Of a DNA stretch of 28,366 bases, positions 1-7,789 are shown piece by piece (position 1 is the first letter of the stretch; each line of letters opens with the position of its first letter). This DNA comes from QWPN01 sp044360305. Lineage in GTDB: Bacteria > Planctomycetota > Planctomycetia > Pirellulales > UBA1268. The stretch lies in NCBI GenBank assembly GCA_044360305.1, contig JBIKKQ010000023.1, positions 1-28,366 of the forward strand, in the 5' to 3' direction. A program made the position numbers and the translations under genes. The notes beneath the pieces were generated by a model that searched no databases, was not told where the DNA came from, and saw only the letters and a list, made by a program, of their open reading frames with translations.

Positions 1-47
1 GAGCCGAACCGGTCCGGCCGGGGGCCCGCCCAGCCCGAGGAACCCGC

Positions 48-887
48 ATGATCGACAATTCCCCCTATCGCACGCTGTCCCACAAGGGGCTCACGGTCGA
101 GGGCTATTCGCGGGCCGCCGTGCAGAGCTGCTGGCGGATACCCGAACTCAAGCTCGGCTTCGATCTGGGCTCCCAGCCCTGGGGCTTCATGGCCACGGCC
201 ACGTGGTTCGTCACGCACACCCACCTCGACCACATTGCTGCCCTGCCGGTGTACGTGGCCCGGCGGCGGATGATGAAGATGGAGCCGCCGGTGATCTACC
301 TGCCGGAAGACGCCATCGAGCCGATCGAGCGGCTGCTCAAGGCGGTGTCGCGGCTCGACCGCGGCCGGCTGCCGTGCACGCTGCTGCCGGCCCGGCCCGG
401 CGACGAGATCGAACTCTCCCGGGAGCACGTCGTGACCGTGTCGGCCACCTGCCACACGCTGCCCAGCGTCGGCTTCGTGGTCTGGGAGCGGCGCCGGAAG
501 TTGCGGCACGAGTACCTCGGGCTTCCCGGGGACAAGATCCGCGACCTGCGGCTGTCGGGGGTGGACGTGACCCAGGAGGTGCGGACGCCGCTGGTGGCCT
601 ACCTCGGCGACAGCGCCCCGGAAGGGCTCGACCGCTGCCCGGCGATGTACGAGGCCCAGATCCTGATCACGGAGATGACGTTCGTCGCCCACGGCCACCG
701 CAAGGAGAAGATCCACAAATTCGGGCACACGCACCTCGACGACCTGATCGCCCGGCGCGACCGGTTTCGCAACGAGGTGGTGATCGCCGCGCACTTCTCG
801 ACGCGGTACACCGACGACCGCATCCGGCGGATCGTCGCCAGGAAGCTGCCCGACATGCTCGGGGGGCGGCTGCACCTGTGGTTCTAG
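48..887 (+). CDS. MBL-fold metallo-hydrolase, ribonuclease Z-like
   Basis: 279 residues, the usual size for a single-domain metallo-beta-lactamase hydrolase. The zinc-binding motif HTHLDH lies at residues 57-62, and a second histidine-rich segment (GHTHLDDL) lies near residue 225, followed by AAHFSTRY. That arrangement, with the late histidine in a GH-T motif, resembles RNase Z / ElaC-type enzymes, which process tRNA 3' ends, but the same fold serves many phosphodiesterases and other hydrolases, so tRNA processing is not shown. Predicted cytoplasmic, with no signal peptide. The ATG is preceded by GAGGA about seven bases upstream. It is convergent with the pyruvyl transferase gene at 1074-1925. 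The fold is certain; the substrate is not. Confidence 0.87.
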   Translation: MIDNSPYRTLSHKGLTVEGYSRAAVQSCWRIPELKLGFDLGSQPWGFMATATWFVTHTHLDHIAALPVYVARRRMMKMEPPVIYLPEDAIEPIERLLKAVSRLDRGRLPCTLLPARPGDEIELSREHVVTVSATCHTLPSVGFVVWERRRKLRHEYLGLPGDKIRDLRLSGVDVTQEVRTPLVAYLGDSAPEGLDRCPAMYEAQILITEMTFVAHGHRKEKIHKFGHTHLDDLIARRDRFRNEVVIAAHFSTRYTDDRIRRIVARKLPDMLGGRLHLWF

Positions 888-934
888 GGAGGGTCGCGCT
901 CGCGCCGGCCCCGGAACGGTACGAGTTCACTCGC

Positions 935-954
935 TGAGGCCCAGGGCGGCCTCA
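935..954 (+). terminator. Hairpin after the MBL gene, candidate terminator
   Basis: A perfect 7-bp inverted repeat, TGAGGCC and GGCCTCA around a 6-nt loop, starts 48 bases after the stop of the MBL gene in a 186-bp convergent intergenic region. There is no T-run, so it would be a non-canonical terminator. A second short palindrome (CGCATCG, T, CGATGCG) sits at 1044-1058, close to the end of the opposing gene. Nothing else was seen in 888-1073. Confidence 0.4.
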
Positions 955-1073
955 CGCTCGTGATCCTCGCACCGATCCCGGAGCCTCCTCCACGGTGCTC
1001 GTGGGCTTTCGATCTCGCACGTCACCCGGATCGGCCTGAGTTCCGCATCGTCGATGCGAGACAGGTCTGCACG

Positions 1074-1925
1074 TCAAGGTTCATCGATTCCGCCAACTGC
1101 GGACTGGCCCAGCGAACCACCCGGGCGGTTGACGCGGTCACATGCCGCGGCCAGCGCCTGGCGCAGGCGTCGCTTGCAAAAGCGGTACCGGCCGATTTCG
1201 GCGTCGTACCGCTCCGGTGCGCGAAACATGTCGGGACCTCCGCGGACCGGCTCTTTGCCCCGTTCGAGTGTCGAAAAGTAGTCGTCGAACTTGAAGCGGC
1301 CCCCGCTCATGCCGTCGCCGGGCGCGACCCAGACGTTGGGGATGCCGAGGGCATCCGCCACGATCAGACCATGGAGAGACTGGCTGAAGATCGTCTCGCA
1401 GGCGGCGATTTCCCCGACCGTCCGCCATGGCGACCACGCGGGATTGATGATGTGGCATTCACTGGCGGCGCAGCGCCGCCAGTGGGCGACCGACGTGACG
1501 TGGGGCACGAATCCGAACCTGTGGCGTGGCACGGTCGGCCCGACGAAGGCATCGATCAGCACGAGCGGGTCACCGAGCAGCACGTCGGCATGCGGGCTGC
1601 ACGCTTCAGCCGACAGTGCCCCACGAACGGCGACGATTTCCCCTGCCGGCACCGATCCGCTTGGTGGGAACAGCAGTCCCGATCCGCAGACGACCGACGC
1701 AGACTTGGCATGCTCGAGGATGCTGCCGGCACCGAGAATGTGCGGCTGGCCCGGATCGGAGGCGAACCGCACGGAACGGCCGTGAATCCGCCCGAAGAAG
1801 GACGGGTTGATGTCGTCGCCGAAGTTCGGCCGGCCGACATGCCAACGAACCGGCAGGGCGTCACGCGGACCGATCCTCCAGCGCAGATATCGGCGGAGCT
1901 TTTCGAGACGTCGGAGGACCGCCAT
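1074..1925 (-). CDS. Polysaccharide pyruvyl transferase family protein
   Basis: About 283 residues. It belongs by pattern to the polysaccharide pyruvyl transferase family (CsaB/ExoV/WcaK-like), which adds ketal-linked pyruvate to cell-surface sugars. Near the N-terminus is GRPNFGDDINPSFF, the family's typical opening with N-x-GD. Later come ILGAGSIL, a VRG segment in AVRGALSAE, and FSQSLHGLIVADALGIPNV, which matches the conserved S-x-H-G near the C-terminus. The frame stays open far upstream, so the start is uncertain. I chose ATG 1925 (MAVLRRLEKL) because it lies just before the conserved domain, although no strong Shine-Dalgarno sequence precedes it. It is divergent from a family 25 glycosyltransferase, which suggests a shared surface-glycan role. 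Confidence 0.82.
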   Translation of the reverse strand: MAVLRRLEKLRRYLRWRIGPRDALPVRWHVGRPNFGDDINPSFFGRIHGRSVRFASDPGQPHILGAGSILEHAKSASVVCGSGLLFPPSGSVPAGEIVAVRGALSAEACSPHADVLLGDPLVLIDAFVGPTVPRHRFGFVPHVTSVAHWRRCAASECHIINPAWSPWRTVGEIAACETIFSQSLHGLIVADALGIPNVWVAPGDGMSGGRFKFDDYFSTLERGKEPVRGGPDMFRAPERYDAEIGRYRFCKRRLRQALAAACDRVNRPGGSLGQSAVGGIDEP

Positions 1926-2117
1926 GTCCCAACCGGCCGCGAAGGCCCGACCTTCCTGAGGCTGCAATGCGAAGATGGGAAGAATAGGCGAAAGGGCCCG
2001 CTTTCGGAAAGCAGTGGCGGCATCCCCTGTCTTCGTGGGCGCGGAGTCACAAAAAGGCCGGTGTCCACCCGATAGAAGGAAAGCAGGCGGCGGTTGCTGA
2101 CCTCTGGAGTAGCCAGC

Positions 2118-2858
2118 GTGACAGTCAAGGCCTTCGTGATCCACCTTCCGCGGGCCGAGGCCAGACGGCCTCAGGTGGAGTCGCTCCGACTTTCGCTGCC
2201 GTTGCCTGTGGAGGTGCTGGAAGCCGTGGACGGATTGCGTCTCTCCGCGGAGGAAATCGGCCGGTTCGCCGTGCGCGGCCTGCACCGGCCAACCTACCCC
2301 TTTCCCCTGTCGCCCAACGAGGTCGCCTGTTTCCTTTCGCACCGAGCGGCGTGGCGGAGGATCGTGGACGATGGTCTCGACGCCGGGCTCGTGGTCGAGG
2401 ATGACGCGGCAGTCGTCGGGCCGGATTTTGCCGACGTGATGGCCGCGGCCGTGGCCGGCATCGAGGCCGAGGAGTTCGTCCGGTTCCCGCACCGGGAGCG
2501 ACACGAGCCCGGGACGGTCGTCCGCGTGGCCGGCCGGTTGACGGTCCGGGAGCCGCGGCTTCCGGCCCTCGGCATGGTGATGCAGCTCGTCGGCCGAGAG
2601 GCCGCCCGGCGACTGCTCGAAACGAGCTCGACGTTCGACCGGCCGGTCGACTCGTTCGTGCAGATGAATTGGGTTCACGGCGCGAGGGTGCTGTCGGCCA
2701 GGCCGATCGTGATTCGCGAAATCGGCGACGTACTCGGCGGCAGCGTCATCCATCCGCTCCGCGTGGGCATCCGACACAGGCTCGTTCGCGAGGTGCGCCG
2801 GCCGCTGATCCGGCTCGCCGTGTCGATCGAGAACCGGCGCCGCCGCAAGGCGGCCTAG
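2118..2858 (+). CDS. Glycosyltransferase family 25 (LPS biosynthesis type)
   Basis: About 246 residues starting at GTG 2118; GGAG eight bases upstream supports this start over a TTG at 2094. The N-terminus KAFVIHLPRAEARRP matches the opening of GT25 enzymes (LgtB/LpsA-like, also fused to collagen galactosyltransferases). It is followed by LSPNEVACFLSHRAAW and LVVEDDAAV, the conserved SxxE...CxxSH and acidic EDD nucleotide-sugar/metal motif. LPALGMVMQLVGREAARRLL and a late PVDSFVQ match the family's GxxxY/aDxxl region. It would transfer a sugar from a nucleotide donor to an LPS or exopolysaccharide acceptor at the cytoplasmic membrane face. No membrane segment is seen. The C-terminus is very basic. 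It is divergent from the pyruvyl transferase; the 192 bp between them (1926-2117) hold no other recognisable gene. Confidence 0.85.
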   Translation: MTVKAFVIHLPRAEARRPQVESLRLSLPLPVEVLEAVDGLRLSAEEIGRFAVRGLHRPTYPFPLSPNEVACFLSHRAAWRRIVDDGLDAGLVVEDDAAVVGPDFADVMAAAVAGIEAEEFVRFPHRERHEPGTVVRVAGRLTVREPRLPALGMVMQLVGREAARRLLETSSTFDRPVDSFVQMNWVHGARVLSARPIVIREIGDVLGGSVIHPLRVGIRHRLVREVRRPLIRLAVSIENRRRRKAA

Positions 2859-2953
2859 CCGCGCACGCTCGCCCCTGCCTCTCGATGCGCGCCGGCGCAC
2901 CCGATCGCCCGCGACGGAGTGCAGCGGTGCAGGCGGCCCGGTACGATGACGCC

Positions 2954-4102
2954 ATGGATGGCTCGAAGCCGTTGCCGCGGCACGCCTATGTCCACGTCCC
3001 TTTCTGCCGCCGTCGCTGCGGCTACTGCGACTTCGCGCTCGTGGCCGGCCGCGACGACCTCGTCGAGCGGTACTTCGCGGCACTGACGCGGGAACTGGAG
3101 CGGCTGGTTCGGCCGCTCGAACTCGACACGCTCTATCTCGGCGGTGGCACGCCGTCACACCTCGGGCCCGCTGGACTGCGACGGCTGTTCGCGCTGCTCG
3201 AACCGCGGCTCGTGCCCGCGGCCGGCGCGGAAGTCACGGCCGAGGCGAACCCCAACGACGTCTCCGAGGCGTGGGTGGCCGCCGCCGCCGGTTGCGGCGT
3301 CACCCGGGTGAGCCTCGGGGCACAGTCGCTCGACGCGACGACCCTCCGGGCCCTCGACCGGGATCACACGCCCGACGACGTGCACCGCGCCGTGGCGCTG
3401 CTCCAGGCGGCCGGGCTCGACGTGAACGTCGATCTGATGACGGCGGCGCCGGGACAGTCGCTCGCCGCCATGGAGCGGGACCTCGATGCGGTCGTCGCCC
3501 TCGGCGTCGAGCACGTCTCGGTCTACTGCCTGACATGGGAGAAGGGGACCGCGTTCGAATCGGCTCGTCGCGCCGGCCGCCTCGCGGCCGCCGACGAGGA
3601 ACTGGAACGCGGGATGTTCCTCGCGGCCATCGAGCGGCTCGAGGCCGCCGGATTCATCCACTACGAGGTCTCCAACTTCGCCCGGCCGGGGCATCGCTGC
3701 CGGCACAACGAGGCCTACTGGGACTGCCGGCCGTGGGAAGCCTTCGGCCCCGGCGCGGCCCGGTTCGACGGCCGCACGCGGATCACCAACCACCGCAGTC
3801 CGACCACGTGGATCACCCGCGTCCTCGCCGGCGCGGACGCCAGTGGCGACGTCGATGCGATGACGGCCGAGGAGGCGGCCCGCGAGCGGTTCGTGGTGGG
3901 GCTGAGGCGACGGGACGGCATCGACCGGAGTGCGTTTCGCCGGGCGTGCGGCCACGACGTCGACGCGCTGGCGGGCGCCGCCATCGCCCGCTGGGTGGAC
4001 CGGGGGTTGGCCACGGACGACGGCGGCCGTATCCGCCTCACCCGCGCGGGCTTGCTCCTGTCCGATGCGCTCTGGGGGGACGTGCTGGCGGGGCGGACCT
4101 GA
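2954..4102 (+). CDS. hemW: HemW-like radical SAM protein
   Basis: 382 residues, the normal length for HemW. The radical SAM [4Fe-4S] motif is C18-x3-C22-x2-C25 within HVPFCRRRCGYCDF, followed by LYLGGGTPSHL (the GGxTPS SAM-binding motif) and TRVSLGAQSLD. Downstream, VSVYCLTWEKGT, HYEVSNFARPGHRCRHN and YWDCRPWEAFGPGA are family signatures. HemW was long annotated as oxygen-independent coproporphyrinogen III oxidase; characterised members bind haem and act as a haem chaperone instead, and the true HemN has additional residues not seen here. ATG 2954 is preceded by GTACGATGAC with a possible -10 (TACGAT, 2942-2947) so close that the mRNA might be leaderless. Convergent with the pnt operon. Confidence 0.9.
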   Translation: MDGSKPLPRHAYVHVPFCRRRCGYCDFALVAGRDDLVERYFAALTRELERLVRPLELDTLYLGGGTPSHLGPAGLRRLFALLEPRLVPAAGAEVTAEANPNDVSEAWVAAAAGCGVTRVSLGAQSLDATTLRALDRDHTPDDVHRAVALLQAAGLDVNVDLMTAAPGQSLAAMERDLDAVVALGVEHVSVYCLTWEKGTAFESARRAGRLAAADEELERGMFLAAIERLEAAGFIHYEVSNFARPGHRCRHNEAYWDCRPWEAFGPGAARFDGRTRITNHRSPTTWITRVLAGADASGDVDAMTAEEAARERFVVGLRRRDGIDRSAFRRACGHDVDALAGAAIARWVDRGLATDDGGRIRLTRAGLLLSDALWGDVLAGRT

Positions 4103-4269
4103 GGGGCCCACCAACGCCGGCCGGTGACATGCTCGTCGCCGGCGGACTTTGCCGTTGCGTCCTCCAGCGTGCTGGTGCGTCCTGCGGTGCAGGCAAAGTT
4201 CACCGGCTCCTGCGCGTGCCACCGGCCGGCTTGCGAGAACCGGACCACCTCGCCGGATGCGAGGCCTTA
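4103..4269. other. Intergenic, inverted repeats only
   Basis: No gene seen. An 8-bp inverted pair, ACTTTGCC (4147-4154) and GGCAAAGT (about 4192-4199), encloses two small hairpins (CCAGC/GCTGG and CCTGC/GCAGG). It could be a diverged relative of the two repeat units that follow, which also use a TTTGCC/GGCAAA stem, but the sequence similarity is too low to say. Confidence 0.35.
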
Positions 4270-4385
4270 CCCGACTGGGCACACCTTGCGCTGTGCCCGC
4301 GTCGGGCCAAGCGGAGCCGGGCCATGGAGGGCCGGCGCAGCGTCGACAGCGGTGTTTCAGCTCCGCTGAACCGCCGCTGTGAGAT
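4270..4385. repeat. Structured tandem repeat, unit 1
   Basis: First copy of a two-unit direct repeat with a spacing of 136 bp. Hairpin 1 pairs 4270-4283 with 4292-4306: CCCGAC, a T/G wobble and GGGCACA against TGTGCCC, G, a bulged C and GTCGGG. A spacer at 4307-4345 follows. Hairpin 2 pairs ACAGCGG (4346-4352) and TTCAGC (4356-4361) with GCTGAA (4365-4370) and CCGCTGT (4374-4380). From 4304 to 4385 the unit matches unit 2 with 3 mismatches in 82 bases. It sits between convergent genes, so it may terminate transcription in both directions or be a BIME/REP-like element. Confidence 0.8.
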
Positions 4386-4405
4386 TACCGCCAGGAGGGC
4401 GGTCT

Positions 4406-4521
4406 GCCCGGCCTGGCAAACCTCGGCTTTGCCAGAGCCGGGCAAAGCGGAGCCGGGCCATGGAGGGCCGGCGCAGCGTCGACAGCGGTGTTTCAGCCCC
4501 GCTGAACAGCCGCTGTGAGAT
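4406..4521. repeat. Structured tandem repeat, unit 2, overlapping the pntB 3' end
   Basis: Second copy. Hairpin 1 pairs GCCCGGC plus CTGGCAAA (4406-4420) with TTTGCCAG, a bulged A and GCCGGGC (4428-4443), a 15-bp stem with a 7-nt loop. Its sequence differs from unit 1 at several stem positions, but pairing is kept. Hairpin 2 (4482-4516) has the same arms as unit 1; the only differences inside it fall in the apical loop and the internal loop. The last 29 bases are also the final codons and stop of pntB (stop at 4493-4495). Confidence 0.8.
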
Positions 4522-5929
4522 CAAGAATCGCCTTCTTGCCGTCAGCGAAATACATCAGCGTGTTGTCGGCCGCGAACAGCGGGTTGGGAATGCCGGCGAA
4601 GCCCGGCGACAGCGACCGCTTCACCACCACCACCGTCCGCGCCTTGTCCACGTCGAGGATCGGCATCCCCGCAATCGGGCTCTTGGGGTCGGTCCGCGCC
4701 GCGGGGTTCACCACGTCGTTGGCGCCGATCACGATCGCCACGTCGGTCTCCGGGAACGTCGGATTGATGTCGTCCATCTCGCGGAGCTTTTCGTAGGGGA
4801 TGTCGGCCTCGGCGAGGAGCACGTTCATGTGCCCCGGCATTCGCCCGGCGACCGGATGGATCGCGTACTCGACCGTCGTCCCGCGCTTCTCCAGGGCGTC
4901 GGCCAGTTCGCGGACCGCATGCTGGGCCTGGGCGACCGCCAGGCCGTAGCCGGGCACGATCACCACCCGCCCCGCTCCCTCGAGGAGCATGGCGATCTCC
5001 TCGGCGCTGACGCTCTTCACCTTGCCGGCGTAGACGTCGTCGGCGTTCGCCGCGGCCGTCGTCCCCAGGCCGCCGAAGAGGACGCCGACGAGCGAGCGGT
5101 TCATCGCCTGGCACATGATCGCCGTGAGGATCAGCCCCGAGGCGCCGACGAGCGAGCCGGCGATCACGAGCACCGAGTTGTCGATCACGAACCCGGCCGC
5201 CGCCGCGGCCAGGCCCGAGTAGCTGTTGAGCAGGCAGATCACCACCGGCATGTCGGCCCCGCCGATCGGCATCGTCAGCGTGCAGCCAAGCACGCTGCCC
5301 ACCAGCACCAGCAGCCAGTAGAGGAGGATCGAATTCGGATAGACGCAGACGCCGACGACCAGCAGGACCGTGGCGATCGCCAGGCCGAGGTTGATCCAGT
5401 GGCGGTTCGGGTCGGTCCAGGCCTTCTTGAACTGCGGCAGTTCCTCGAGCTTGCCGAAGGCCACGAGGCTGCCCCAGAAGGTGACGGCGCCGATCAGGCC
5501 GGTGAGGGCGGTGGCGATCGCGAACTGGGTCCAGGCTTGCAGCGGGCTGCCGGATGCCCGGGCGGCGGCCGTGGCGTTCCAGAGCTCGGCTCCGGCCACG
5601 AACGTCGAGGCCGCGCCGCCGAACCCGTTGAGGAGCGCGACCATCTGCGGCATGCCCGTCATCGGGTACTTGATCGCCATGATCGCACCGATCACGGCCC
5701 CGATGACGGCAGCGATCCCGACCATCACCAGCCCGCCCGGGCCGGCGGACGTCAGCCGCTCGACCACCTGCTTTTCGCAGCAGGCGGCGAGGAGCGCGAT
5801 CGCCATGCCGGCGGCGCCGAGGTAGTTGCCGCGGACCGCCGTCCGCGGGCCGGTCATGAGCTTGAAGGCCACGATGAACAGCATCGAGGCCGCGAGGTAG
5901 GCGAGATTGATCCAGGCTTGGGTCGTCAT
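4493..5929 (-). CDS. pntB: NAD(P) transhydrogenase subunit beta
   Basis: 478 residues, full length. The beta subunit carries part of the membrane proton channel (domain II) and the NADP(H)-binding domain III of proton-translocating transhydrogenase, which uses the proton gradient to make NADPH from NADH. About nine hydrophobic segments fill residues 1-270. Domain III has VPGYGLAVAQAQHAV (the GxGxxxA dinucleotide motif with AQAQ), HPVAGRMPGHMNVLLAE and IGANDVVNPAA, all family signatures, ending with DKARTVVVVKRS and GFAGIPNPLF. It starts 6 nt after the pntAB stop, so it is the last gene of a three-gene minus-strand operon. Its final codons (DLTAAVQRG) lie inside structured repeat unit 2, so the transcript would end in or near that hairpin. 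Confidence 0.95.
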   Translation of the reverse strand: MTTQAWINLAYLAASMLFIVAFKLMTGPRTAVRGNYLGAAGMAIALLAACCEKQVVERLTSAGPGGLVMVGIAAVIGAVIGAIMAIKYPMTGMPQMVALLNGFGGAASTFVAGAELWNATAAARASGSPLQAWTQFAIATALTGLIGAVTFWGSLVAFGKLEELPQFKKAWTDPNRHWINLGLAIATVLLVVGVCVYPNSILLYWLLVLVGSVLGCTLTMPIGGADMPVVICLLNSYSGLAAAAAGFVIDNSVLVIAGSLVGASGLILTAIMCQAMNRSLVGVLFGGLGTTAAANADDVYAGKVKSVSAEEIAMLLEGAGRVVIVPGYGLAVAQAQHAVRELADALEKRGTTVEYAIHPVAGRMPGHMNVLLAEADIPYEKLREMDDINPTFPETDVAIVIGANDVVNPAARTDPKSPIAGMPILDVDKARTVVVVKRSLSPGFAGIPNPLFAADNTLMYFADGKKAILDLTAAVQRG

Positions 5930-5935
5930 GACGGC

Positions 5936-6277
5936 CTACTTCTTCTTGGGGTTGAACATCGCGAGCATCCGATGGGTGACCACGAAGCCGCCGGCCACGT
6001 TGATCATGGCGAGGATCACCGCCAGCAGGCCGAGCCCCGTCCCGATCCGCGTCGCCATCGCCCCGGCCACGACGATCGCCCCGACGGCCGTGATCCCGGA
6101 GATCGCGTTCGACCCGCTCGTCAGCGGCGTGTGCAGCCGCTGCGGCACCTTCATGATCACCTCGAAGCCGACCCACATCGCCAGCAGGAAGACGGTGAGC
6201 AGGCGGATGAATTTCGCCGCGGCATCCTCGGTCGCGGCGGCGTCGGCGAGCAGGGGCAGGATCTGGGCGAGCGGCAT
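5936..6277 (-). CDS. pntAB: NAD(P) transhydrogenase subunit alpha part 2 (membrane)
   Basis: 113 residues with about four hydrophobic segments and a hydrophilic Lys tail (NPKKK). It matches the short PntAB subunit, which carries the alpha-side transmembrane helices of domain II. Motifs seen: FLLAMWVGFEVI, VPQRLHTPLTSGSNAISGI (the strongly conserved HTPLMSxTNAISGI region) and INVAGGFVVTHRMLAMF. A separate PntAB means the enzyme is the three-polypeptide type, as in Rhodospirillum rubrum, not the two-polypeptide E. coli type. It lies 53 nt after pntAA and 6 nt before pntB. Confidence 0.95.
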   Translation of the reverse strand: MPLAQILPLLADAAATEDAAAKFIRLLTVFLLAMWVGFEVIMKVPQRLHTPLTSGSNAISGITAVGAIVVAGAMATRIGTGLGLLAVILAMINVAGGFVVTHRMLAMFNPKKK

Positions 6278-6330
6278 GGCACGGGTTCCGGGGCTGGGAA
6301 TGGAGTGCGGGGTCCGGGGGCGGAGCGGCG

Positions 6331-7509
6331 TCAGCCGGCGGCCGGCGCGGGGGTCTCCAGCGGCGGCAGGCCGGCCCGCTCGCGGATCTTCGGGTGGACG
6401 AGCTGGCCGCCGCGGGCGACGAGCGTGTCGCGGCAGATCTCGTCATCGGCCGAGACGTTCGGCAGCCCGCTCTTCACGAGGTGGGCGAGGAACGTGGCCA
6501 CGTTTTTGGCGTACAGCTGGCTGGTGTGGGCGGGAACCTCGGCCGGCAGGTTCGTCGGCCCGAGGATCGTGACGCCGTCGATGACCACCGTCTCGTCGGG
6601 CTGCGAGCCCTCGCAGTTGCCGCCGCGCTCGGCGGCCATGTCCACGATCACGCTGCCGGGCCTCATCCGGGCGACCATCTCCCGGGTGACGAGCACCGGC
6701 GCCTTCTGGCCGGGGATCAGCGCGGTGCAGATCACGGCGTCGCTCTCGGCCACCACCTTGCCGAGCAGCTCGCGCTGCTTCGCGTAGAACTCCTCCCCCA
6801 TCGCCTTGGCGTAACCGCCGGCCGTTTCGCTGGAGCCCGTCTCGAGCGGCAGCTCGACGAACCTGGCGCCGAGGCTCTGGACCTGCTCCTTGACGGCGGG
6901 GCGGACGTCGTAGGCGCTGACCTGGGCGCCGAGTCGCTTGGCGGTGGCGATCGCCTGCAGACCGGCGACGCCGGCGCCAAGCACCAGCACCTTGGCGGGC
7001 GTGAGCGTGCCGGCGGCCGTGGTCATCATCGGCAGGATCCGCGGCAGGGCCGTGGCGGCGAGGAGGACGGCCCGGTAGCCGGCGATGTTGGCCTGGCTGG
7101 AGAGCACGTCCATGCTCTGGGCCCGCGTGATCCGCGGCACCAGTTCCAGCGCGAACAGCGTGGCGCCGCGGTCGGCCGCCTCGCGGCAGGCGTCGGCCGA
7201 CGAGAGCGGGTCGCAGAGGCCGATGAGGACGACGCCGGGGCGGAGCCGATCGCGATCGGCGCACCAGCCGGCGCCGCAGGCGCCGCCGGTCCGCACGCAG
7301 AGCACGCAGTCGGCGGCGAAGGCATCGTCGCGCGAGACGATTCGGGCGCCGGCGGCCCGGTAGTCGTCATCGGCGAAGCCGGCCGCCGCGCCGGCCTGCG
7401 ATTCGACGAGGATCTCCAGCCCCGACTTGACGAGCGCCGGGATGGCTGCCGGCACGAGCGCCACGCGCCGCTCCCCGGGAAACGTTTCTTTGACGACGGC
7501 AACCTTCAT
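6331..7509 (-). CDS. pntAA: NAD(P) transhydrogenase subunit alpha part 1 (NAD-binding)
   Basis: 392 residues: the soluble domain I, which binds NAD(H), related to alanine dehydrogenase. The start MKVAVVKETFPGERRVALVP is the family signature. ITRAQSMDVLSSQANIAGYR is followed by the Rossmann motif GAGVAG at 178-183 (VLVLGAGVAGLQAIATAKRL) and then SAYDVRPAVKEQ. RPGSVIVDMAAERGGNCE and the C-terminal segments TNLPAEVPAHTSQLYAKN complete the domain. It is the first gene of the pnt operon and is divergent from rplM, with 280 bp between. Confidence 0.95.
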   Translation of the reverse strand: MKVAVVKETFPGERRVALVPAAIPALVKSGLEILVESQAGAAAGFADDDYRAAGARIVSRDDAFAADCVLCVRTGGACGAGWCADRDRLRPGVVLIGLCDPLSSADACREAADRGATLFALELVPRITRAQSMDVLSSQANIAGYRAVLLAATALPRILPMMTTAAGTLTPAKVLVLGAGVAGLQAIATAKRLGAQVSAYDVRPAVKEQVQSLGARFVELPLETGSSETAGGYAKAMGEEFYAKQRELLGKVVAESDAVICTALIPGQKAPVLVTREMVARMRPGSVIVDMAAERGGNCEGSQPDETVVIDGVTILGPTNLPAEVPAHTSQLYAKNVATFLAHLVKSGLPNVSADDEICRDTLVARGGQLVHPKIRERAGLPPLETPAPAAG

Positions 7510-7663
7510 GGGGAACGACCGGGGCCGGGAGGGGAGAACCGCCCCGCGGGTCGCCGCGGGCCGGCCAGAAGTCTCCCGTCAGGACGGGGATCACGCAACC
7601 GGCGGCCGCGGCGGCCCGTTTTTGCCCCTGGGTGCCGTGGTTCGGCGGCCTCACGGGTGCCGC

Positions 7664-7692
7664 TTGTCTGACCGGCCGGGCAGTGCTACTCT
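7664..7692 (+). promoter_or_regulatory. Candidate promoter for rplM-rpsI
   Basis: TTGTCT (7664-7669), a 17-bp spacer and TACTCT (7687-7692) resemble a sigma-70-type -35/-10 pair, about 95 bases upstream of the rplM start. The remainder of the 7510-7789 intergenic region shows no gene; the divergent pnt promoter was not found. Confidence 0.5.
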
Positions 7693-7789
7693 TCGGGGCT
7701 CGCGGCGCGACGGCGTGCCGCCCCGGCCCCGTGCAGAAACCGCATGCGGACTGGATTCCTCCCGATCACAGCACAGGCAGCGTGAGACG

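Noticed and set aside
2942..2953. Leaderless promoter for hemW (TACGAT six bases before the ATG)
   Set aside because: No acceptable -35 element at the right distance; kept only as a remark in the gene entry.
1074..3158. A 694-residue minus-strand open frame covering both the pyruvyl transferase and the GT25 region
   Set aside because: Only the part from 1925 down matches a protein family. The upstream part is the antisense of the GT25 gene, which has its own Shine-Dalgarno sequence and motifs.
4379..6787. An 802-residue plus-strand open frame
   Set aside because: It is antisense to pntB, pntAB and pntAA, with His/Arg/Asp-rich composition and no family motif.
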